From: JAICJR01 sp963848495
Lineage (GTDB): Bacteria; Actinomycetota; Thermoleophilia; Solirubrobacterales; Thermoleophilaceae
DNA length: 64,000 bases
Assembly (NCBI GenBank): GCA_963848495.1
Contig: CAWKDV010000002.1
Span: forward strand, 1,674,001 to 1,738,000
Reading direction: 5' to 3'
Positions 56,686-64,000 of the stretch are shown one piece after another (the stretch's first letter is position 1; each line of letters begins with the position of its first letter). The notes under the pieces were generated by a model that worked only from the letters and a program-made list of their open reading frames with translations, had not been told where the DNA came from and searched no databases. The position numbers were made by a program, and so were the translations under genes.

Positions 56686-57951
56686 ATGTCCGTGCGAGGA
56701 CGCTGGTTGGTAGCAGCAGGCCTCGTCGGCGCATCGGCCATGGGCGTAGCAGCTTGTGGCGGAGGCGGCGGCGGGGGAAGTACCTCTGGAGGGGTGAGTG
56801 GCAAGACGCTCACGATCTATTCGAGCCTCCCGCTCCAGGGCCCGACCCGCAGCAACTCTGAGGCCGTCATCAACGGGGCCAAGCTGGCGCTCCAGCAGGC
56901 GGGCGGGAAGGTAGGGAATTTCACCGTCAAGTACGTGTCGCTCGACGACGCCACCGCCACAGCGGGCAAGTGGGATGCAGGCCAAACATCGGCCAACGCG
57001 CGCAAGGCGGCTCAGGACAAGTCGACGATCCTGTACCTCGGCGAGTTCAACTCGGGGGCGAGCGCGATCTCGATCCCGATCCTGAACCGGGCCGGCATCG
57101 GCCAGATCAGCCCGTCTAACACGGCGGTCGGTCTGACCTCCAACGTTGCCGGCGCCACGCCGGGCGAGCCCCAGAAGTACTACCCGACGGGCAAGCGCAC
57201 CTACGTGCGCGTCGTCCCGAAGGACACCGTTCAGGCGGCGGCCCTTGCGACCGTGATGAAGCAGCAGGGTTGCACCAAGCCGTACATCCTGAACGACAAG
57301 GAGGTCTACGGTCAGGGCCTCGCCACCAACACCACCGGCGCGCTGAAGACCGCCGGGATTCCGGCGCTCGGCAACGACGGCTGGGACTCGAAGGCGGCCA
57401 ACTATCGGTCGGTGGCCTCGAAGATCGCCAGCAAGGGCGCGGATTGCGTCCTTCTGAGCGGCGTCGTCGACAACAACGGCGTGCAGCTCACGAAGGACAT
57501 CGCCGCGGGCCTGCCCAAGGCGAAGATCTACGGGCCGGACGGCTTCTGCGAGTCCGGCTGGGTGGATGCCAAGAACGGCGGCGTGCCGGTCAGCCTCGAC
57601 TCGCGGCTGCAGTGCACGGTGGCCACGCTGTCGCCGGACAAGTACCCGCCGGCCGGCCAGAAGTTCTTCACGGACTACTCGGCCGCCTACGGAGGCGCAC
57701 AGCCTGACCCCTACGCGCTCTACGGCTACGAGACGATGGGTCTCGCTCTCGACGCCATCAAGCGCGCAGGCGCTAACGGCAACAACCGTCAGGACGTGGT
57801 GAACGCCCTGTTCGCAACCAAGAACCGGGCCAGCGTGCTCGGGACGTACAGCATCGACCAGAACGGCGACACTTCGATCACCGACTACGGCCTGTACAAG
57901 GTCGAGAACGGCGAGATCAAGTTCGACCAGGTCGTGAAGGGCTCCAGCTAA
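56686..57951 (+). CDS. livJ: Branched-chain amino acid-type ABC substrate-binding lipoprotein
   Basis: 421 residues from ATG 56686 behind a strong ribosome binding site. A lipoprotein signal ends with VAAC, followed by a Gly/Ser spacer. The periplasmic-binding domain starts TLTIYSSLPLQGPTRSNSEAVINGAKLALQQAGGKVG and includes FNSGASAISIPILNRAGIGQISPSNTAVGLT, the LivJ/Leu-Ile-Val-binding pattern. The ligand may be an amino acid or another small organic acid. A perfect hairpin in the 77-base gap to the permease gene suggests higher expression of this component than of the rest. Confidence 0.92.
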   Translation: MSVRGRWLVAAGLVGASAMGVAACGGGGGGGSTSGGVSGKTLTIYSSLPLQGPTRSNSEAVINGAKLALQQAGGKVGNFTVKYVSLDDATATAGKWDAGQTSANARKAAQDKSTILYLGEFNSGASAISIPILNRAGIGQISPSNTAVGLTSNVAGATPGEPQKYYPTGKRTYVRVVPKDTVQAAALATVMKQQGCTKPYILNDKEVYGQGLATNTTGALKTAGIPALGNDGWDSKAANYRSVASKIASKGADCVLLSGVVDNNGVQLTKDIAAGLPKAKIYGPDGFCESGWVDAKNGGVPVSLDSRLQCTVATLSPDKYPPAGQKFFTDYSAAYGGAQPDPYALYGYETMGLALDAIKRAGANGNNRQDVVNALFATKNRASVLGTYSIDQNGDTSITDYGLYKVENGEIKFDQVVKGSS

Positions 57952-57972
57952 GGGCCTCGATTCAGTGGGGAG

Positions 57973-57996
57973 AGCGGGCCGGGACACCGGCCCGCT
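57973..57996 (+). terminator. Intra-operon hairpin between livJ and livH
   Basis: AGCGGGCCGG and CCGGCCCGCT form a perfect 10-bp stem with loop GACA, 22 bases after the livJ stop. It could be a partial terminator or protect the 3' end of a livJ transcript, as seen in other ABC transporter operons with an abundant binding protein. Confidence 0.6.
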
Positions 57997-58028
57997 CAAC
58001 CCAACCTTGACTTAGACTCGGAGGGGAG

Positions 58029-59099
58029 TTGGAAGCGGCAAGCGTTCCCGCACGGATCACGAGGGGTGGCTCGCCGGCTCTGGCCGCGGTCGGGCGCTTC
58101 CTGTCCCGTTACGGGCTGATCATCACGCTGTTCGCGCTGCCGGTCGTGTACGGCACGCTCGACCTCGTCCACGGCCACGGGCTCACCCACATCGCCGAGA
58201 ACCTCAAGGACGGGATCTCGAACGGCTCGATCTGGGCGCTCGTGGCGATCGGCTACACGCTCGTCTACGGAATCATCGAGCTGATCAACTTCGCGCATGG
58301 CGAGGTGTTCATGATCGGCTCGTTCGTGTCGTTCGGCGTCTGGAGCACGCTGGGCGTGGGCCTGGCCACCGGGGCGCTTGGAATCGGCGGCGGTTTGGTC
58401 GTGGCCGGGCTCGTCGCGATGATCGCCTGCGGGACGCTCAACGTGATGATCGAGCGCGTGGCCTACCGGCCGCTGAGAAACGCGCCCAAGTTAGCGCCGC
58501 TGATCACGGCCGTCGGCTTCTCGTTCATCCTGCAGAACGTCGGCCTCGAGTGGCTCGGCGGCTCGCAGCACGGCGTCGACGATCTGATCCACGCCCAGAA
58601 GGACTTCTTCACGATCGGCGGCGTGCACATCACGCACGCGGACGTGCTGGCGGTGGGCGTGACGGTCCCCCTGGTGCTGCTGCTCGTCACCTTCGTCCAG
58701 AAGAGCCGCCTCGGCAAGGCGATGCGCGCCACCGCGCAGGACCCGGAGGCCGCGCGCCTGATGGGCATCAACGTGGACCGCGCGATCTCGCTGACGTTCC
58801 TGCTCGGCGGTCTGATGGCGGGCGCGGCCGGCCTTATCTTCGCGCTCTATGAGACGACGATCCGCTTCGACCAGGGCTTCGAGGCCGGCCTGATCGCCTT
58901 CACCGCAGCGGTCATGGGGGGCATCGGCAACCTGCGCGGGGCCGTCCTCGGCGGCCTGATCATCGGCTGCATCCAGCAGATCTCGGACGACCGGCTGGCG
59001 TCGCAATGGACTCCCGCCATCGTGTTCGCGTACCTGATCCTGATCATGGTCTTCCGGCCACAGGGCCTGCTGGGCGAGGAGACGAGGGAGGCCGGATGA
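58029..59099 (+). CDS. livH: ABC transporter permease LivH-type
   Basis: 356 residues from TTG 58029; GGAGGGGAG lies so close to it that a slightly later start may be used, but no other start codon is in frame before the first helix. SNGSIWALVAIGYTLVYGIIELINFAHGEVFMIG, MIERVAYRPLRNAPKLAPLITAVGFS and GKAMRATAQDPEAARLMGINVDRAISLTFLLGG are LivH signatures, with the MRATAQD...LMGIN loop contacting the ATPases. About nine helices. Overlaps livM by four bases. Confidence 0.94.
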   Translation: MEAASVPARITRGGSPALAAVGRFLSRYGLIITLFALPVVYGTLDLVHGHGLTHIAENLKDGISNGSIWALVAIGYTLVYGIIELINFAHGEVFMIGSFVSFGVWSTLGVGLATGALGIGGGLVVAGLVAMIACGTLNVMIERVAYRPLRNAPKLAPLITAVGFSFILQNVGLEWLGGSQHGVDDLIHAQKDFFTIGGVHITHADVLAVGVTVPLVLLLVTFVQKSRLGKAMRATAQDPEAARLMGINVDRAISLTFLLGGLMAGAAGLIFALYETTIRFDQGFEAGLIAFTAAVMGGIGNLRGAVLGGLIIGCIQQISDDRLASQWTPAIVFAYLILIMVFRPQGLLGEETREAG

Positions 59100-60289
59100 A
59101 CACGATCCGCGAGACGCTCTCGGCCATCGGGGACCGCTGGGACGGGCTTCCGAAGCGCGTCAAGCAGGGTGTCGGCGTCGGCCTGCTCGTCTTCCTGATC
59201 CTGCTGCCGTTCTTCAGCTCGCCCGGCGGCTCGTTCAACGACAACGCCACCAAGGCGCTCGCCTACGCGGTGATGGCGCTCGGCCTCAACATCGTGGTGG
59301 GCTTCGCCGGCCTGCTCGACCTCGGCTACGTGGCCTTCTACGCGCTGGGCGCCTACACGATCGGCTGGTTCGGCTCGGGCTTCTACTCCTACATCAACCA
59401 CCAGAAGGGCGTCCACATCGGCGTCACCGGCGTGGTGAACACCCTGCCGGGCATCCATCTGAACTTCCTCTTCGTCCTGGTGGCCGCTGCGATCGTCGCG
59501 TCGATCTTCGGCGTGCTCATCGGCCTGCCGACGCTGCGCCTGCGCGGCGACTACATCGCCATCGTGACGCTGGCGTTCGGCGAGATCATCCACAACGTCG
59601 CGGTGAACGGCCAGGACCTGCATCTCGGCAAGTACGCGCTAACGGCCGGTCGCCAGGGCATCACGCCGATCGACTCGCCGGACCTCCCCGGGCTGTCCCA
59701 GTTCGGGCCGCTCAACCTGCGGCCGTGGTACTGGACCGCGCTGGGGCTCGTGCTGCTGGCGCTGTTCGTCAACTTCCGGCTGCGCGACTCGCGCCTCGGC
59801 CGGGCCTGGATCGCGGTGCGCGAGGACGAGGTGGCGGCGGCGAGCATGGGCGTGCCGCTCGTGCGCACGAAGCTGATGGCGTACGCCACCGGCGCCGCGT
59901 TCGGCGGGCTGGCCGGGGCCTTCCTCGCGGCCTACCTGAACACCGTCAACGCCGACCAGTTCGAGTTCTCGTTCTCGATCTTCGTCCTGGCGATGGTCAT
60001 CCTCGGCGGCATCGGCAGCATCTGGGGCGTGGTGGTGGGCGCGATCACGCTTTCGTACATCGACACCTACTTCATCCCGGGCCCGTTCCACGACCTGCCG
60101 TCGAAGGTCGGCCTGCACTTCGACCTCACAGAGCTCAGCTTCGGCATCTTCGGTTTCCTGCTCGTGATCATGATGGTGCTGAGGCCGCAGGGCCTGATTC
60201 CAGAGCGCAGACGCAAACTCGAGCTGACCGAGGGCGTGGGCACCGGCGTGTCCAGCGCCGAGGAAGCCTTTTTCGAGACGCGGGTATGA
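59096..60289 (+). CDS. livM: ABC transporter permease LivM-type
   Basis: 397 residues from ATG 59096. NIVVGFAGLLDLGYVAFYALGAYTIGWF, LRGDYIAIVTLAFGEIIHNVAVN and RAWIAVREDEVAAASMGVPLVRTKLMAYATGAAFGGLAGAF are the LivM family segments. A polar C-terminal tail (ERRRKLELTEGVGTGVSSAEEAFFETRV) follows the last helix. It forms the channel with LivH. Overlaps livG by four bases. Confidence 0.94.
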   Translation: MNTIRETLSAIGDRWDGLPKRVKQGVGVGLLVFLILLPFFSSPGGSFNDNATKALAYAVMALGLNIVVGFAGLLDLGYVAFYALGAYTIGWFGSGFYSYINHQKGVHIGVTGVVNTLPGIHLNFLFVLVAAAIVASIFGVLIGLPTLRLRGDYIAIVTLAFGEIIHNVAVNGQDLHLGKYALTAGRQGITPIDSPDLPGLSQFGPLNLRPWYWTALGLVLLALFVNFRLRDSRLGRAWIAVREDEVAAASMGVPLVRTKLMAYATGAAFGGLAGAFLAAYLNTVNADQFEFSFSIFVLAMVILGGIGSIWGVVVGAITLSYIDTYFIPGPFHDLPSKVGLHFDLTELSFGIFGFLLVIMMVLRPQGLIPERRRKLELTEGVGTGVSSAEEAFFETRV

Positions 60290-61137
60290 CCGACGACGCA
60301 CCCAACACGCAGCTCGCAACGGCCGCCGACGGGCCGCCAGCCGTCGACGGCTCGAACGGCCGCGCGACGATCCTCGAGTCCGCGGACGTGTCGAAGATCT
60401 TCGGCGGCCTGATGGCCGTCGACAACGTGAGCTTCTCGGTGCCGCGCCGCTCGATCGTCTCGATCATCGGGCCGAACGGCGCCGGCAAGACCACCTTCTT
60501 CAACATGCTCACCGGGCTCTACAAGCCCAGCTCCGGGTGGATCGCCTTCGACGGGCGCGACATCACCGCCGCCCGGCCGGACCGCATCCTCACCGCGGGC
60601 CTGGCGCGCACCTTCCAGAACATCCGCCTGTTCGCCACGATGAGCGCGCTCGAGAACGTCATGGTCGGCGAGCACGCGCGCATGGAGGCCGGACTGTTCG
60701 GCTCGATCATCCGGCTGCCGTCCGTGCGCAAGGAGGAGAAGCTCGCGCGCGAGAAGGCGGCCGAGATGCTCGAGTTCGTCGGGCTGGCGCCGAGGCTGCA
60801 CAACCAGATGTCGATCAACCTCTCCTACGGCGACCAGCGCCGGGTCGAGATCGCGCGAGCCCTCGCGTCGGACCCGAAAATGCTGCTGCTGGACGAGCCC
60901 ACGGCCGGCATGAACCCGGCCGAGTCGGCGACCCTCACGGCCTTCATGCAGACGCTGCGCGACGAGAGGGGCCTGACGATCCTCCTGATCGAGCACGACA
61001 TGAAGGTCGTGATGAACGTCTCCGAGCGCATCACCGTGCTCGACCACGGCGAGAAGATCGCCGAGGGCAAGCCGGAGGAGGTGCGGGCGAACCCGCGCGT
61101 GGTCGAGGCCTACCTCGGAAAGCAGACGGGGGACTAG
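60286..61137 (+). CDS. livG: ABC transporter ATP-binding protein LivG-type
   Basis: 283 residues from ATG 60286. Walker A GPNGAGKTT, the LivG-specific ARTFQNIRLFATMSALENVMVGEH, signature LSYGDQRRVEIARAL, Walker B MLLLDEPTAGMNPAE and switch EHDMKVVMNVSERITVLDHG are in order. The signature motif has LSYGDQ, as in the LivG group. A polar extension of about 25 residues precedes the domain. It powers the transporter together with LivF, three bases downstream. Confidence 0.95.
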   Translation: MTDDAPNTQLATAADGPPAVDGSNGRATILESADVSKIFGGLMAVDNVSFSVPRRSIVSIIGPNGAGKTTFFNMLTGLYKPSSGWIAFDGRDITAARPDRILTAGLARTFQNIRLFATMSALENVMVGEHARMEAGLFGSIIRLPSVRKEEKLAREKAAEMLEFVGLAPRLHNQMSINLSYGDQRRVEIARALASDPKMLLLDEPTAGMNPAESATLTAFMQTLRDERGLTILLIEHDMKVVMNVSERITVLDHGEKIAEGKPEEVRANPRVVEAYLGKQTGD

Positions 61138-61140
61138 GCG

Positions 61141-61850
<710 letters not shown>

Positions 61851-61854
<4 letters not shown>

Positions 61855-62141
61855 CCGTATTCGCGCTACTCGGAGCGAAGGCCCTCTGGCTCACCTACGC
61901 CTGGCTCGCGTCGGCGATCATCGGGTCATGGCTGTCGGACCGGAAGGGCTACGGCGAGAAGCCGGGCCTGGCCACCGGGCTGCTTCTCACCGTGCTCGCG
62001 ATCCCAATCTGGCTGCTCTGGCCGGCGCGCGAGGACTCCCGCTGGAAGGTGCAGGGACCGATCCCACGGCGCGGCGCCCCCACGGTCGCCGAGGCGCGCG
62101 CCGAGCGCCTCAGCCATGACGCGGAACACAAGGACGGCTGA
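61851..62141 (+). CDS. Small membrane protein following livF, 96 residues
   Basis: ATG 61851 overlaps the livF stop. Two hydrophobic stretches (ALLGAKALWLTYAWLASAIIGSWL and ATGLLLTVLAIPIWLLWP) are followed by a charged, probably cytoplasmic tail (REDSRWKVQGPIPRRGAPTVAEARAERLSH). No domain is recognised. The overlap places it in the liv operon; it might be an accessory to the transporter or simply a co-transcribed gene. Confidence 0.7.
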
Positions 62142-62143
62142 GC

Positions 62144-62272
62144 GTGGGCACGGCACTGCTCATACTGCTCGAGGTCGTCGGCTGGGGCCTGCTTCTGATC
62201 GCGTTTTGCGCGCTCATCGAGGCCGGCCTGGCGCGCCTGCGGCGTCGCCGGAAGCGCAGCTCTCTCATCTGA
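62144..62272 (+). CDS. Very small membrane protein, 42 residues
   Basis: GTG 62144, two bases after the preceding stop. The 42 residues begin with a single hydrophobic helix (TALLILLEVVGWGLLLIAFCALIEA, about 3-27) and end in a strongly basic segment (RLRRRRKRSS). It looks like a genuine positive-tail membrane peptide at the end of the liv operon, with a stop 15 bases from the convergent epimerase gene. No clear ribosome binding site; coupling to the gene upstream is likely. Confidence 0.55.
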   Translation: MGTALLILLEVVGWGLLLIAFCALIEAGLARLRRRRKRSSLI

Positions 62273-62286
62273 CGGGGCCGGACCGA

Positions 62287-63201
62287 CTAAGGCTTCACCG
62301 CCGCCCGCAGCGCCGCCTCGAACTCGGGGTGGCGGTACTCGTAGCCCAGCTCGAGCAGCCTGCCGGGCACGGCGCGCTGGCCGGTGGTCACGATCGAGCC
62401 CATCTCGCCGTAGAGGAGGCCCAGGGCGAACCCCGGCACGGGGGTGATCGCCGGTCGCACGAGCACGCGCCCAAGCGCGCGGGACAGCTCCCTGTTGGTC
62501 ACCGGCTCGGGCGCGGTCACGTTCAGCGCGCCGCTCCACGAGTCGTCGTCGAGGGCGCGCAGGATCACGCCGACCACGTCGTCCATGTGGATCCAGGGCA
62601 CGTATTGCCGGCCGCCGGCCACGGGCCCGCCGATCCCCAGCTTGAACGGCGGCAGCATCTTGGCCAGCGCGCCGCCGCTCTCTGACAGCACCACGCCGGT
62701 GCGGGTGAGCACGACGCGCATGCCGAGCTCCTCGGCGGCGCGCGCCTCGCCCTCCCACGCCACCACCGCGTCGGCGAGGAAGTCGCCGCTGGCAGGCGGG
62801 GCCGACTCGTCGATTCGCTCGTCGCCGTGCGGCCCGTAGTAGCCCACCGCCGACTGCGACACGAGCACGCGCGGGCGCGGCTCCGCCTCCCGTAGCCCGG
62901 CCACGAGGTTGCGCGTGCCCAGCTCGCGGGAGTCGCGGATACGCTGCTTCGCGGCGGCCGTCCAGCGCTGGGCGATCGGCTCGCCGGCGAGATGGACCAC
63001 GGCGTCGCGGTCGTTCAGGGCCTCGGTCGGCGCCGGCTCGCGCAGCGGGTCCCGCCAGGCCACCGGATGGGTGTCGGGCAGCTCCGCCGCCGCGCGGTCC
63101 ACGTCGCGCGTCAGCACGGTCACCGCGTCGCCGCGGTCGAGCAGCGCCTCGACCAGCTCGCGGCCGATCGTTCCCGTGGCGCCTGTGACAGCGACGCGCA
63201 C
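62287..63201 (-). CDS. SDR39U1-like (TIGR01777-type) NAD-dependent epimerase
   Basis: 304 residues. VAVTGATGTIGRELVEALLDRG is the nucleotide-binding loop; DAVVHLAGEPIAQRWTAAAKQRIRDSRELGTRNLV and SQSAVGYYGPHGDERIDESAPPASGDFLADAVVAWEGEA (YYG in the active-site area) are typical of this subfamily of extended SDR proteins, followed by VLTRTGVVLSESGGALAKMLPPFKLGIGGPVAGGRQYVPWIHMDD. The substrate is not known for the family. It is 12 bases from the malic enzyme gene upstream and might be co-transcribed with it. Confidence 0.9.
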   Translation of the reverse strand: MRVAVTGATGTIGRELVEALLDRGDAVTVLTRDVDRAAAELPDTHPVAWRDPLREPAPTEALNDRDAVVHLAGEPIAQRWTAAAKQRIRDSRELGTRNLVAGLREAEPRPRVLVSQSAVGYYGPHGDERIDESAPPASGDFLADAVVAWEGEARAAEELGMRVVLTRTGVVLSESGGALAKMLPPFKLGIGGPVAGGRQYVPWIHMDDVVGVILRALDDDSWSGALNVTAPEPVTNRELSRALGRVLVRPAITPVPGFALGLLYGEMGSIVTTGQRAVPGRLLELGYEYRHPEFEAALRAAVKP

Positions 63202-63213
63202 GGACGGGCGGCG

Positions 63214-64000
63214 TCAGGCCCCGACGTGCTCGGCGCGGGTCGCGCCGCTGGTCTCGGCCTCGCGCGCCACGGCCTTCGCCACGCACGCGCTCACGTAGCC
63301 GTTGAACACGCTCGGGATGATGTAGTCCTCGGTCAGCTCGTCGTCGGTGACCACCTCGGCGATGCCGCGCGCCGCCGCGAGCTTCATCTCCTCGGTGATG
63401 CGCCGCGCGCGCACGTCGAGCGCCCCGCGGAAGATGCCGGGGAAGGCGAGCACGTTGTTGATCTGGTTGGGATAGTCGGAGCGCCCGGTGGCCATCACGC
63501 GCACGTAGGGGGCGGCCTCCTCCGGGTTCACCTCGGGAGTGGGGTTGGCCATGGCGAACACGAACGGGTCGGGGTTCATGCGGGCCAGGTCGGCGGCCTG
63601 GATGATGCCGGGCCCGGACAGCCCGATGAACACGTCGGCGCCCGCGAGGGCGTCGGCCGCCGAGCCGCCCAGGCGGTCGTGGTTCGTGTTCTCGGCGAGC
63701 CAGGTCTTCGGGCAGGTTCATCGTGCCCTCGACGTAATCGGGGCGCTCGCTGTGGATCGCCCCGTGCCGGTCGCAGGCGACGATCGAGAGCACGCCGGAG
63801 TTCATCAGTATCTTCGCCACCGCCACTCCGGCGGCGCCGGCGCCCGCCATCGCCACGTGAAGGTCCTCGATGCGGTGGCCGGTGAGCCGGCAGGAGTTGA
63901 GCAGCGCCGCGAGGACCACGATCGCCGTGCCGTGCTGGTCGTCGTGGAAGACCGGGATGTCGAGCTCGTCCTGCAGGCGGCTCTCGATCTCGAAGCAGCG
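63214..64000 (-). pseudogene. NAD(P)-dependent malic enzyme, partial and frameshifted
   Basis: The 5' part lies beyond the window end. Reading backward from the edge, the sequence gives SRLQDELDIPVFHDDQHGTAIVVLAALLNSCRL, then VAMAGAGAAGVAVAKILMNSG (nucleotide-binding) and CDRHGAIHSERPDYVEGTMNLPE; at about 63706-63711 the frame must change to continue TWLAENTNHDRLGGSAADAL and then VFIGLSGPGIIQAADLARMNPDPFVFAMANPTPEV to the end at 63214. Malic enzyme turns malate to pyruvate and CO2. CCCGAAGACC where CCCGAGAAGACC would be expected points to a two-base loss; it may be a sequencing error. Confidence 0.88.

Overview
The window is very GC-rich, densely coded DNA (no gap over 300 bases) with heavy use of GTG and TTG starts and 1-8 base overlaps between genes. 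Form I carbon monoxide dehydrogenase, HadA/HadB-type dehydratases, a pyrophosphate-type phosphofructokinase, group SigB/F-like and ECF sigma factors and the hrcA/dnaJ-prmA-yqeY-phoH-ybeY-era gene set point to a soil actinobacterium, most likely of the Thermoleophilia/Solirubrobacterales type. The lineage is inferred from gene content and was not tested by a search.

Region 1 (1-15.7 kb): a partial sulfatase and a secreted beta-propeller-like protein, then an aerobic CO oxidation island. A leftward arm carries coxG, a MobA-like cytidylyltransferase and an XdhC-YHS fusion. A rightward arm carries a split XdhC, five overlapping small single-pass membrane proteins, coxM-coxS-coxL (with the form I motif AYRCSFR), coxD, coxE, a small Cys protein and a stand-alone 148-residue piece resembling an internal CoxL domain. 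A YceI-like gene, a second anchorless CoxG and a zinc ribbon follow. Together these would make, mature and membrane-couple CODH.

Region 2 (15.7-23.3 kb): an orphan MlaE/YrbE permease divergent from a TetR fused to a B3/4 tRNA-synthetase-like domain, two cyclic-di-GMP genes (GGDEF-EAL and GGDEF), a hydroxyisobutyrate-type dehydrogenase and a HadA/HadB-like pair.

Region 3 (23.3-38.6 kb): an MFS exporter divergent from hrcA; a cupredoxin lipoprotein and a ZIP transporter; a sigma factor fused to a HicB-like domain and a membrane anchor; four secreted or anchored proteins including an Asn/Gln/Ser-rich repeat protein; then dnaJ, prmA, a hydrolase, yqeY, phoH, ybeY and era.

Region 4 (38.6-54.7 kb): an ECF sigma/anti-sigma-like pair, a second TetR/hydrolase pair, hisIE and trpE-G-D-C, then a moxR-DUF58-transglutaminase-htrA block, then trpF-B-A. 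Most of the reading-frame breaks lie between 48.2 and 52.2 kb. They hit trpF as well, so a local sequence-quality problem is the simplest reading.

Region 5 (54.7-64 kb): a SnoaL-like protein, a PPi-type phosphofructokinase, a complete branched-chain amino-acid-type ABC transporter (livJHMGF) with two tiny membrane proteins, an SDR39U1-like epimerase and a frameshifted, partial malic enzyme.

A cross-cutting feature is a family of tandem 7-base repeats at five places, two of them inside genes where they encode inter-domain linkers.
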